A stretch of 64,000 nt of DNA from Mycetocola lacteus (GTDB lineage: Bacteria > Actinomycetota > Actinomycetes > Actinomycetales > Microbacteriaceae). Positions 46,750 through 54,255 of the stretch are shown here, one piece after another (the stretch's first letter is position 1; each line of letters starts with the position of its first letter). The notes beneath the pieces are model-generated. The model made no database searches, was not told where the DNA came from, and saw only the letters and a program-made list of their open reading frames with translations. The DNA lies in NCBI RefSeq assembly GCF_003667575.1, contig NZ_RCUY01000009.1:62001-126000 (forward strand), given 5' to 3'. A program made the translations under genes and the position numbers.

Positions 46750-48713
46750 TGGCCGACGCATGCTGTGGACCCGCCGAGGCACCGATCGCCGCCGGACCCG
46801 AGCGGGAGGGTGCCGATCACACCGCCCCCGTAGTGCGCGAGGCGCTGACTCCCTGGTGGCGGGATGCCGGTGTCCTGATCCCCGCGGCCTCGGGGGTATT
46901 TCTCATGGTGGGTGCCGGCGTCTCGGCGCTCGGATTCCCGGTGGCCGCACTGGTGATCCAGGCGGTGTCGCTTGCGCTGGGGGCGTGGACCTTCATCCCT
47001 GGCGCGCTGCGCAAGCTGTGGCGCGGGCACCTCACCGTGGGACTGCTCATGACCATCGCCGCAGTGGGCGCGGTACTTCTTGGTCACGTGGCCGAGGCCG
47101 CGGCCCTGGCCTTCCTCTTTTCCCTGGCCGAGGCGCTCGAAGACCGGGCGATGGATCGTGCGCGCCACGGTCTGGGTGCCCTCCTCGATTTGATTCCCAC
47201 CGAGGTGCGGGTGCTGCGTGACGGCCACGAGCGTGTCGTTGCCGGCGCGGATGTGCGGATCGGTGACGTGTTGCTGGTTGCCGCGGGGGAGCGGGTTGCC
47301 ACCGACGGCATCGTGACCGCGGGACGCGGCGGGGTAGACCTCTCGGCCATTACCGGTGAATCGATCCCGGTCTCGGTGGCGCCGGGTGACCCGATTGCGG
47401 CCGGGGCGATCAACGGCTCGGCGAGCCTGCGCATTACCGCCACGGCCGATGGCCGAAACAACTCCCTGACCGATATCGTCGCGCTGGTGAGTGCGGCTCA
47501 GGATCGCAAGGGGGAGTGGGCGCGCCGTGCCGATCGAATCGCGCGGCCGCTGGTCCCCGCCGTTCTGATCCTCTCGGCCCTCGTGGTGATTTTTGGCTTC
47601 CTGGTGGGAGATCCGGGATTCTGGACCGAACGCGCCCTGGTTGTCCTGGTAGCGGCGTCGCCCTGTGCGCTGGCGATCGCGGTTCCGGTCACCGTGATTT
47701 CGGCGATCGGTTCGGCCAGTCGATTTGGTGTCATCGTCAAATCCGGCGCGGCATTTGAACGCCTCGGGGCCGTGCGACGGGTGGTGTTTGATAAGACCGG
47801 CACGCTCACACGCAACGTCCCCGAGGTGGTCGCAGTCGAGAGCGCGGATGCTGGATCATCCGATGCCGCGTTGATCGCGGCCGCGGCGCTGGAGATGCGG
47901 AGCACGCACCCGCTCGCACGGGCAATTGTGGCCGCCGTGCCCACCGGACAGCTCCCGGTGGCACAGGACGTGACCGAGGAGGCTGGGCGGGGACTTGCGG
48001 GGCTGGTGGATGGCGTGCGTGTGCGCGTCGGCAGCGCTCGGTGGCTGCTCGATGCGGAGGGCGACGGTGGGCTGGTGAGCGCTGCCGAACGCCTGGCTTC
48101 GGTAGGAATGACCGTCGTTGTGATCGAGCTGGACGGGCGAGCGTCGACGGTGATCGGTATTCGTGACGAACTTCGACCCGAGGCGGGGGAGACGGTGGCG
48201 ACTCTGCGTGCCCAGGGGATCGAGGTGGCGCTGCTGACGGGCGATTCAGCCCGCACGGCCGAGGCGCTCGCGCACACCGCGGGCATTGCCGAGGTGCATC
48301 ATGAGCAGCTGCCCACCGACAAGGCGCGGGTGATCGAGCAATATCGGCGTACGGCAACCACTGCGATGATCGGGGACGGCATCAACGACGCCCCGGCGCT
48401 GGCCACCGCGGATGTGGGGATCGCGATGGGGCAGACGGGGTCGGCCGCCGCGCTGGAATCCGCCGATATCGCCTTCGTGGGCACGGACCTGCGGCAGCTC
48501 CCGCGGGCGATCGCCCATGCGCGCCGCGGACTCCGGATCATGACCGGGAACATTGTGCTTGCGCTGGCGATCATCGTGGTGCTGGTTCCGCTGGCGCTGT
48601 GGGGCGTCCTGGGACTGGCCGGGGTGGTGCTGGTGCATGAAGTCGCCGAGGTGATCGTGATCCTCAATGGCGTTCGTGCCGCCCGGATTCCCCGGCGGAT
48701 GGTGGGAAGCTAG
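46749..48713 (+). CDS. Heavy-metal P-type ATPase (P1B, SPC motif)
   Basis: The 654-residue pump has the phosphorylated Asp348 in VFDKTGTL, TGESIPV, GDGINDAPAL and the metal-pathway motif AASPCALAIAVPV, where SPC replaces the CPC of Cu/Zn/Cd pumps. SPC is typical of the P1B-4 branch (Co/Fe/Zn-type). The last helix has VVLVHEVAEVIVILNG, placing His-Glu in the expected ligand position. There is no HMA domain; only a short N-terminal ACCGP dicysteine. GTG 46749 overlaps the cmtR stop by one base. With CmtR upstream it likely exports Cd/Pb/Zn/Co; the true metal is unsettled because the SPC motif and CmtR point to different ions. Confidence 0.9.
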   Translation: MADACCGPAEAPIAAGPEREGADHTAPVVREALTPWWRDAGVLIPAASGVFLMVGAGVSALGFPVAALVIQAVSLALGAWTFIPGALRKLWRGHLTVGLLMTIAAVGAVLLGHVAEAAALAFLFSLAEALEDRAMDRARHGLGALLDLIPTEVRVLRDGHERVVAGADVRIGDVLLVAAGERVATDGIVTAGRGGVDLSAITGESIPVSVAPGDPIAAGAINGSASLRITATADGRNNSLTDIVALVSAAQDRKGEWARRADRIARPLVPAVLILSALVVIFGFLVGDPGFWTERALVVLVAASPCALAIAVPVTVISAIGSASRFGVIVKSGAAFERLGAVRRVVFDKTGTLTRNVPEVVAVESADAGSSDAALIAAAALEMRSTHPLARAIVAAVPTGQLPVAQDVTEEAGRGLAGLVDGVRVRVGSARWLLDAEGDGGLVSAAERLASVGMTVVVIELDGRASTVIGIRDELRPEAGETVATLRAQGIEVALLTGDSARTAEALAHTAGIAEVHHEQLPTDKARVIEQYRRTATTAMIGDGINDAPALATADVGIAMGQTGSAAALESADIAFVGTDLRQLPRAIAHARRGLRIMTGNIVLALAIIVVLVPLALWGVLGLAGVVLVHEVAEVIVILNGVRAARIPRRMVGS

Positions 48714-48744
48714 TCGCCACAGGAGAGGGCCACAAACCGGTTAC

Positions 48745-48763
48745 TTGACATAATGTACATTAT
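48745..48763 (+). promoter_or_regulatory. Palindromic operator over a TTGACA box
   Basis: A perfect 14-bp palindrome ATAATGTACATTAT (48750-48763) begins on the last base of TTGACA (48745-48750), 115 bases before the HdeD-like gene. A second 12-bp palindrome ACCGGTACCGGT lies at 48846-48857. The first is a strong repressor-site candidate; the regulator is not identified and no clear -10 was fixed. Confidence 0.5.
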
Positions 48764-48877
48764 CGGCGCAATGAATGAATTGCGATTCGGGCACAAACCT
48801 GTGGTCCCATAGCTGAATAACGAGCGTCTGCGTCAGAATGGACGTACCGGTACCGGTGTGATCGAAGGGGAAAGATC

Positions 48878-49438
48878 ATGAGTGATCGACTAGTGATTGA
48901 CAGTAGACAGCTGCGCGACTCGGCGGTCAACGGAATTCGTGTGGGGCTCGGCGTTACCGGCATTGTTGCCGTTCTGGTGGGAATCCTGATTCTGGCGCAG
49001 CCCGGATCCGCGCTGATTGCCGTGGGCTGGCTCTTTGGGCTGTATTTCATTGTGGCTGGCGTGATGCGCCTAATTGCCGCGGCGCTGGCCACCGACTCGG
49101 ATACCGTGTATCGCATCTCCAGCGGGATCCTCGGCTTGCTTCTGGTGGCCGGCGGCATCTATACGCTGGAAAATCCGGTCTTTGGCGCGACCATTCTGGC
49201 GACGGTGATCGGCATCACCTGGATTATCGAGGGCATCGCCGCACTGACCGGGCGCAGCAACGACCGCGCCAAATGGTTTGGCATTCTTTATGGGATTCTG
49301 AGCATTGTGGCCGGTGTGATGGTGCTGTTTATCCCACTCAGCACCGCCGCTATTCTGCTGGTTATTGCCGCGGCATTCCTGGTTGTCGGCGGCATCCTGC
49401 AGATTATTCAGGCGTTTATGTTTGGGCGCCACGGGTAA
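48878..49438 (+). CDS. HdeD family (DUF308) membrane protein
   Basis: The 186-residue protein has six hydrophobic segments in two repeats: GLGVTGIVAVLVGILILAQP, LIAVGWLFGLYFIVAGVMRL, SSGILGLLLVAGGIYTLENP, TILATVIGITWIIEGIAALT, WFGILYGILSIVAGVMVLF and AILLVIAAAFLVVGGILQII. This matches HdeD/DUF308. In E. coli HdeD is tied to acid resistance; its molecular role is unknown. GAAGGGGAAAG precedes the ATG. It is transcribed alone, with a strong terminator and palindromic control region. Confidence 0.88.
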   Translation: MSDRLVIDSRQLRDSAVNGIRVGLGVTGIVAVLVGILILAQPGSALIAVGWLFGLYFIVAGVMRLIAAALATDSDTVYRISSGILGLLLVAGGIYTLENPVFGATILATVIGITWIIEGIAALTGRSNDRAKWFGILYGILSIVAGVMVLFIPLSTAAILLVIAAAFLVVGGILQIIQAFMFGRHG

Positions 49439-49468
49439 TCCCACCCGTGGCCACTCCCCCAAAACCAC

Positions 49469-49503
49469 AAAAATCCCGCATTCACTACGAATGCGGGATT
49501 TTT
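49469..49503. terminator. Bidirectional terminator
   Basis: A perfect 15-bp stem (AAAAATCCCGCATTC and complement) with a 5-base loop has A- and T-tracts at its ends, so it works on both strands for the convergent HdeD-like and SDR genes. Confidence 0.95.
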
Positions 49504-49511
49504 GTTACGTT

Positions 49512-50279
49512 TTATTCGCCGGAACCGAAGCTGCCGGTGTCCCCGACCAGGCGGGTGTTGTCGGCGGGCACGGTCTCGACTGCGGCCAGGGCCACCTCGG
49601 CGGCGAACTCGGCCACGTTGTAGAGCTTGCCGGCCTGCTCGCGGCGCTCGGCGATGGCACCGGGGTTCAGTCGGTCCAGCAGGGTTGCGGTGATGGTGCC
49701 CTCGATCATGTCGCCGGAAACCACCACGAAACCGATTCCGGCCTCGGCGAGGGCTGGGATCTGCTCGCGCAGGGCGTCTTCACCGGCGCGCTTGGACAGC
49801 GCGACGGGCTCATACTCGGGCATGGTCGGGGTCTGGCGGATGAAGTGCGCCTGGTGGCTGGTCACGAACACCACGCGCGAACCCTCGCCCAGGAGCGACT
49901 TGGCGCTCTCCAGGACGTTGAGCTGTGCGTCACGGTTGAGCAGCAGGGCGTAGTTTTCGGCCATGCCGGACTCCATGCCGCCCGAGGCGTTCAGGACCAG
50001 GATGTCCAGCGAGCCGTACTCGGCGCGAATCGTGTCCATCATGTCCGCCACCGAGGCGGGATCGGTCAGGTCGGCACCCACGGTGATCGCGGTACCGCCG
50101 GCGGCGCGAATCTGCTCGGCCAGCTTGATCGCCCGTGCCTCCTTATTGCGGAAGTTGATCACGACGCGGGCGCCGGCCTCGGCAAAGTAGCGAACGGTGT
50201 CCGCGCCGACCCCGCGAGAGGAACCGGTGACGAGGACGTTTTTGCCGGCGAGGCTGCCCGGGGCGAGGATTTCAGACAC
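49512..50279 (-). CDS. Short-chain dehydrogenase/reductase with altered active site
   Basis: The 255-residue Rossmann protein has the cofactor loop TGSSRGVGAD near residue 17 and LNASGG for the NNAG motif. The catalytic Ser is in VFVTSHQAH. The YxxxK position reads VALSK (EYEPVALSKRAGE), so the catalytic Tyr is Val, with a Tyr three residues earlier that might substitute. GTG 50279 with AAGGAG nine bases upstream is the start; a longer frame to 50459 is unlikely. A lone gene; substrate unknown. Confidence 0.85.
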   Translation of the reverse strand: MSEILAPGSLAGKNVLVTGSSRGVGADTVRYFAEAGARVVINFRNKEARAIKLAEQIRAAGGTAITVGADLTDPASVADMMDTIRAEYGSLDILVLNASGGMESGMAENYALLLNRDAQLNVLESAKSLLGEGSRVVFVTSHQAHFIRQTPTMPEYEPVALSKRAGEDALREQIPALAEAGIGFVVVSGDMIEGTITATLLDRLNPGAIAERREQAGKLYNVAEFAAEVALAAVETVPADNTRLVGDTGSFGSGE

Positions 50280-50482
50280 TGTGTGATGCTCCTTGAAGGG
50301 TGCGGAAAGGACGAGGTGGGCAAAGTGGCCCAGCGACGATTCTAGCAAGACCGCCCCATCCCACCCGCGGCATAGAGACACAAAGTGCGAACGATCCGCC
50401 CTTTTTCTCCGGAATTGACCCGTCGAACTGGTAGGTTTGCTGCAAGAGTTTTCGCCCACATCCTGAAAGGAATTGGACGACC

Positions 50483-50953
50483 ATGGAGATGATTACCCCG
50501 TATATCTGGATCGCGTGGCTTGCGCTGATCCTGATCTTCATCATCATCGAGATGCTGACCCTGGAATTCACCTTCCTCATGTTGGCCATCGGTAGCTTTG
50601 TTGGGCTGCTGAGTGGCATTCTGCGGGTGGAATGGTGGGGCCAGATCATCATTGCCGGCATTGCCGGCATGCTGCTGATTCTGCTGGTGCGCCCTCCCCT
50701 CCTGCGTGCCCTCCAGCGCGGCGGTGACCCAACCAAGAGCAATATGGATGCCGTGGTTGGTCAGGGTGGCGTGGTTTTGGAAACCGTGAGCGCGGGGACG
50801 GGGCTGGTCAAGCTTTCCAACGGGGAAACCTGGACCGCACGCACCGTAGCCGATGGTCCCGGTACCGCGCTGGAACCCGGCACGGTGATTTCCGTAGCTC
50901 TGATCGAGGGTGCCACCGCTCTGGTGCGCCCCGACGCGACTCCCCCCGTCTAG
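50483..50953 (+). CDS. NfeD family membrane protein
   Basis: This 156-residue short-form NfeD has two or three N-terminal helices (IAWLALILIFIIIEML, LTLEFTFLMLAIGSFVGLL, IIIAGIAGMLLILLV) and a C-terminal OB-fold domain (~80-150: GQGGVVLETVSAGTGLVKLSN, PGTVISVALIEGATALV). NfeD proteins pair with SPFH proteins in membrane microdomains, and such a gene follows 43 bases later. It lacks the ClpP-like protease domain of long NfeD. GAAAGGAA precedes the ATG. Confidence 0.92.
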   Translation: MEMITPYIWIAWLALILIFIIIEMLTLEFTFLMLAIGSFVGLLSGILRVEWWGQIIIAGIAGMLLILLVRPPLLRALQRGGDPTKSNMDAVVGQGGVVLETVSAGTGLVKLSNGETWTARTVADGPGTALEPGTVISVALIEGATALVRPDATPPV

Positions 50954-50996
50954 GTCTCGTCACAACGGCGAACCAACACAGAACAAGAGGAACATC

Positions 50997-52010
50997 GTGA
51001 ACGACGACGTATCAATTGGTGCCGTAATCGGCATCATCGCCCTGGTTGCGCTGGTGATCTTTGTCCTGGTGGTGATCGCTCGCGCGGTCCGCATCATCCC
51101 CCAGGCAAGTTCGGGCGTGGTGGAGCGGCTGGGCCGCTACCACAAGACCCTGCAGCCGGGACTGAACATCCTGGTCCCCTTTATCGACCGCCTGCGTCCG
51201 CTGATTGACATGCGCGAGCAGGTTGTCTCCTTCCCGCCGCAGCCGGTGATCACCGAGGATAACCTGGTTGTGTCAATCGACACCGTGGTCTATTTCCAGG
51301 TCACCGACGCCCGTGCCGCCACCTATGAAATCGCCAACTACCTGGGCGCGGTGGAGCAGCTCACCACCACGACCCTGCGTAACGTGGTGGGTGGTCTGAA
51401 CCTCGAGGAGGCGCTGACTAGCCGCGACAACATCAACGGCCAGCTGCGTATCGTTCTGGATGAGGCCACCGGCAAGTGGGGCATCCGCGTGGGACGCGTG
51501 GAGCTCAAGGCCATCGATCCGCCCCTGTCGATCCAGGACTCGATGGAGAAGCAGATGCGCGCCGAGCGTGACAAGCGTGCGGCGATTCTGACCGCCGAGG
51601 GTACCAAGCAGTCGGCGATCCTCGAGGCCGAGGGTCTGCGTCAGTCGGAGATTCTGCGTGCCGAGGGTGACGCCCAGGCCGCTGTGCTGCGTGCAAACGG
51701 TGAGGCCGAGGCGATCAAGACCGTGTTCGCCTCGATCCATGCCGGAAATCCCGACAACAAGCTGCTGGCCTACCAGTACCTCCAGACGCTGCCCAAGCTC
51801 GCGGATGGTTCGGCCAATAAGCTGTGGATCGTGCCGTCCGAACTCACCGAGGCCCTCAAGGGTATCGGCGGCGCCTTTACCCCCAAGGGTGATGCCACCC
51901 CCACCCCCAGCGCACCCGGTGCCGCGACTCCGGTCGCGGGCGTGGATGTCGAGGGTATCGCCGCGGCCCTGGGATACACCAAGCAGAACCCCGCGTCGAG
52001 TGGTGAGTAG
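50997..52010 (+). CDS. qmcA: SPFH/stomatin-like membrane protein (QmcA type)
   Basis: The 337-residue protein has one N-terminal membrane helix (VIGIIALVALVIFVLVVI) and the SPFH domain (ASSGVVERLGRYHKTLQPG through GIRVGRVELKAIDPP). A coiled-coil flotillin-like stretch with repeated AEG/EILRAEG units (~190-240) and an Ala/Pro/Thr-rich tail follow. It oligomerises in the inner membrane and recruits proteases or lipids; NfeD upstream is its usual partner. I chose GTG 50997 with AAGAGGAA upstream, matching family starts. The GDPD gene overlaps its stop by 8 bases. Confidence 0.92.
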   Translation: MNDDVSIGAVIGIIALVALVIFVLVVIARAVRIIPQASSGVVERLGRYHKTLQPGLNILVPFIDRLRPLIDMREQVVSFPPQPVITEDNLVVSIDTVVYFQVTDARAATYEIANYLGAVEQLTTTTLRNVVGGLNLEEALTSRDNINGQLRIVLDEATGKWGIRVGRVELKAIDPPLSIQDSMEKQMRAERDKRAAILTAEGTKQSAILEAEGLRQSEILRAEGDAQAAVLRANGEAEAIKTVFASIHAGNPDNKLLAYQYLQTLPKLADGSANKLWIVPSELTEALKGIGGAFTPKGDATPTPSAPGAATPVAGVDVEGIAAALGYTKQNPASSGE

Positions 52011-52803
52011 CAACTCCCCCGCGTTTTTTGAAACGGCCAGTCCGCGCGTGTTTGCACACCGCGGCCTGGCCGTTTCGGCGCGTGTGAATGAAAATACGCT
52101 GGCCGCGTTCTCGGCGGCGGTGGCCGCCGGTGCGACGCATCTGGAAACGGATATTCGGGTGAGTGCGGACGGGATCGCGATCCTGCACCACGATCCAACC
52201 TTCGAGCAGGCGGGTCGGCAGATTCCGGTTGCCTCACTCCCCCTGGATCGCCTGCGCGACCCGGCGATCGGCCCCGGAGAATCACTCACGACGCTCGCCG
52301 AACTTCTGGCGGCATTCCCGAGCATCCCGATCAATGTTGACCTGAAGTCGGCGGACGCGGTGGACCCGGCGGTGGAGGTCATCCTTCGGGCAGACGCCCG
52401 GTCCCGGATCCTGCTGACCTCGTTTTCCGAGCGTACTCGGCGGAGGGCGATGAGGAGGCTCGGTCCGGTGGCAAGCTCCCCCGGACGCTGGGCCGGGATT
52501 GTGCTGATCCTTGCCCATTGGATACGACTCCGCCCGATTTTTCGCCGACTGGCCACCCGCACCGAGGCCGTGCAGTTTCCCGAGAAATACGGTCCGTTCC
52601 CCGCGATGACCCCGGCCCTGATCGCCCGATTACGCGACGTCGGGGTCGAATCCCACGTGTGGACAATCAACAATCCGGCCGATATTCGACGGCTTATTCT
52701 GGCCGGTGTGGATGGTGTCATCACCGATCGCTGTGATCTTGCCGTGAGTGTGATCGAGGATTTGCGCGCCGAGGGATTCTGTCCCTCGAACGAGGTACAT
52801 TAA
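52003..52803 (+). CDS. Glycerophosphodiester phosphodiesterase
   Basis: The 266-residue TIM barrel shows GDPD motifs: VFAHRGL (catalytic His-Arg), ENTLAAFSAA, HLETDIRVSADG (metal Glu/Asp) and LHHDPTF (second His), plus VWTINNPADIRRL and GVDGVITDRCD at the C-terminal end. It hydrolyses lipid-derived glycerophosphodiesters to glycerol 3-phosphate and an alcohol. No signal peptide is present, so it is cytoplasmic. GTG 52003 overlaps the qmcA stop (GTGAGTAG). Confidence 0.92.
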   Translation: MSSNSPAFFETASPRVFAHRGLAVSARVNENTLAAFSAAVAAGATHLETDIRVSADGIAILHHDPTFEQAGRQIPVASLPLDRLRDPAIGPGESLTTLAELLAAFPSIPINVDLKSADAVDPAVEVILRADARSRILLTSFSERTRRRAMRRLGPVASSPGRWAGIVLILAHWIRLRPIFRRLATRTEAVQFPEKYGPFPAMTPALIARLRDVGVESHVWTINNPADIRRLILAGVDGVITDRCDLAVSVIEDLRAEGFCPSNEVH

Positions 52804-52876
52804 TGTGAGCGCTTACACCGGGTGATGAGATTTTCCATCGGCCGGGAATTTGTGGCCCGTGACCGGTTGTTTTATC

Positions 52877-52901
52877 TGACCCGTGCACTGGGTCATTCTT
52901 T
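52877..52901 (+). terminator. Terminator after the nfeD-qmcA-GDPD operon
   Basis: TGACCC and GGGTCA (7-base loop) are followed by TTCTTTTT. The stem is short but the T-tract is good. The rest of the 219-base gap up to rbpA is moderately A/T-rich and holds a TATAAAT at 52990, without a definite promoter. Confidence 0.65.
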
Positions 52902-53022
52902 TTGTGTCCAAGCCCTGTTGCGCGGTAGCCGGGGCCGGTATGGTGTGGGGAACCGATCCACGCTCATAGTTTTTTCAGGCTAGACCGGTATAAATGGCAA
53001 GCACGCGAGAGGAGACCACACA

Positions 53023-53388
53023 ATGGCGGATCGCAGTTTGCGCGGAATGCGCCTCGGGGCACAGAGCCTACAGAGCGAAGAGGGTGTTGTGTTCTCAGAC
53101 CGGGAACGTTACATCTACCTATGTCCTAAGTGCGGCCATGAGACCGCACTGGTCTTTGCGGCCGACGCCGAAGCACCCGACACCTGGGAGTGCCGTAACT
53201 GCGGCGAGGCCGCGGTGCTGATGGTGGGGACCGAACCGATCGAGCTCGAGCCGAGCGAGGAAAAGCAGGCGCGTACCCACTGGGACATGCTGCTGGAGCG
53301 TCGCACGCGCGAAGAGCTTCAGGTCCTGCTGGACGAACGACTCGACTACCTCCGCGCCCGGCGCGGACAGAAAAAGGTGGGCGCCTAG
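53023..53388 (+). CDS. rbpA: RNA polymerase-binding protein RbpA
   Basis: The 121-residue protein is RbpA, found only in actinobacteria. It binds the RNA polymerase and the primary sigma factor and stabilises open promoter complexes. It has the start MADRSLRGMRLGAQSLQSEEG, a core with two CxxC pairs (Cys34/Cys37 and Cys57/Cys60, a possible zinc site as in Streptomyces), and the sigma-interacting helix THWDMLLERRTREELQVLLDE. GAGAGGAG lies eight bases before the ATG. It is a single gene with its own terminator. Its presence supports the actinobacterial assignment. Confidence 0.97.
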   Translation: MADRSLRGMRLGAQSLQSEEGVVFSDRERYIYLCPKCGHETALVFAADAEAPDTWECRNCGEAAVLMVGTEPIELEPSEEKQARTHWDMLLERRTREELQVLLDERLDYLRARRGQKKVGA

Positions 53389-53409
53389 CCCACAGGTTCA
53401 CCGGATTTG

Positions 53410-53435
53410 TGGGGATGCCCGTAGGGGCATCCCCA
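53410..53435. terminator. Terminator between rbpA and mazF-like gene
   Basis: TGGGGATGCCC and GGGCATCCCCA form a perfect 11-bp stem with a GTAG loop, followed by TCCTTCGTTT on the plus strand. It serves rbpA and probably also the convergent gene. Confidence 0.85.
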
Positions 53436-53468
53436 TCCTTCGTTTAACCTCCGGTGTGCAACGCCCAG

Positions 53469-54032
53469 TTAGCGCCAGCCGTAACGCTTACTCAGGGCGG
53501 CGGTCACCTGTTCAAAGGTCTTACGGTCCAGGCCCGATGCTTCCCGCCGCATGCCACCGGGACGGAGTCGGAAGACCCGATCGAGGTTTGCCCAGCTCGG
53601 ACGCCCCTGGGAATCCCAGGGACCGGCACCGATGGGGACAAAGTCGCTCTGACCCGCATGGGGTTTGGAGGTGAGGGCAATGGCCAACACGTCGGATCCC
53701 TGGAGTCGGGCGACCACTAGAACCGGACGATCCTTGCCGCGTCCATCGTTCTCCTCAAACGGGACCCAGGTCCAGACAATCTCTCCCGGATCGGCGTCAC
53801 CGTCGCGGCTCGGTGCATAGGTCATGGTGACGGATCCCACCCGGCGCGGGTCCACCCCGCGGGTGGCCGCGGGTCCGCTCTGTCCGGGACTGGGCGTCTC
53901 CCCCGGTCTCGAGCCCCCGGAGGGCTTTCCCGGGGCACCGGGGCGGCCGGCACCGCCGGGACGGCTGGTGGGACGACTTGGGCCGGTCAGGGCCGACAGC
54001 AGGTCACGCAGGATCCTCAGGAACGTGTTCAC
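53469..54032 (-). CDS. PemK/MazF family protein, no partner antitoxin
   Basis: The C-terminal ~115 residues are a MazF-like fold: DPGEIVWTWVPFEENDGRGKDRPVLVV, then ALTSKPHAG and LDRVFRLRPGGMRREASGL, and KTFEQVTAAL. MazF proteins are sequence-specific mRNA ribonucleases. The first ~70 residues are unusual: a short amphipathic helix (FLRILRDLLSAL) and then a Pro/Gly/Ser-rich linker. No small antitoxin gene lies on either side (rbpA is convergent; the upstream gap holds RNA structures). It may therefore be a solitary housekeeping member of the family common in actinobacteria. Confidence 0.82.
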   Translation of the reverse strand: MNTFLRILRDLLSALTGPSRPTSRPGGAGRPGAPGKPSGGSRPGETPSPGQSGPAATRGVDPRRVGSVTMTYAPSRDGDADPGEIVWTWVPFEENDGRGKDRPVLVVARLQGSDVLAIALTSKPHAGQSDFVPIGAGPWDSQGRPSWANLDRVFRLRPGGMRREASGLDRKTFEQVTAALSKRYGWR

Positions 54033-54097
54033 GCTCCTACGCTAGTGCACGCCGTCGCCGAGCTGCCAGGCTTCAAGCTGGGTGTCGCATACGGACA

Positions 54098-54135
54098 AAA
54101 CGAACCGGATGTGCGGGTGCACATCCGGTTCGTTT
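54098..54135. terminator. Perfect 17-bp hairpin upstream of the 6C-like RNA
   Basis: AAACGAACCGGATGTGC and its complement surround a GGGT loop. Read on the minus strand it ends in CGTTTTG, so it could terminate amtB transcription; on the plus strand it may be part of the RNA leader. Confidence 0.7.
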
Positions 54136-54145
54136 GGGAAAAGAG

Positions 54146-54244
54146 TTGTGCCAGGCCCTCCCCTTGAAGACCTGGCACAAACCGGGGATCCGATATTCGG
54201 ATGGGAGTTTCGCGTCGGGCCCTCCCCTTGAAGACCCGACGCGA
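54146..54244 (+). ncRNA. 6C-like small RNA (two hairpins with identical C-rich loops)
   Basis: Two 10-bp hairpins (54146-54180 and 54210-54244) share the same 15-base loop, CCCTCCCCTTGAAGA, but have different stems (TTGTGCCAGG versus TCGCGTCGGG), each perfectly complementary. A small ATCCGA/TCGGAT stem sits between them. Identical C-rich loops on covarying stems are the hallmark of the actinobacterial 6C RNA (B11 in mycobacteria), whose C-rich loops pair with G-rich ribosome sites of target mRNAs. Plus-strand orientation is set by the C-rich loops. The identity rests on my recall of the family pattern; the promoter and exact ends are not determined. Confidence 0.68.
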
Positions 54245-54255
54245 GCTTGGGAAAC

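Noticed and set aside
52945-52975. SigR/SigH-type stress promoter (GGGAAC...GTT) before rbpA
   Set aside because: The spacer is 15 bases; the known consensus needs about 18, so the match is not convincing.
53389-54255. Toxin-antitoxin pair around the MazF-like gene
   Set aside because: No small antitoxin frame on either side; neighbours are rbpA and the 6C-like RNA.
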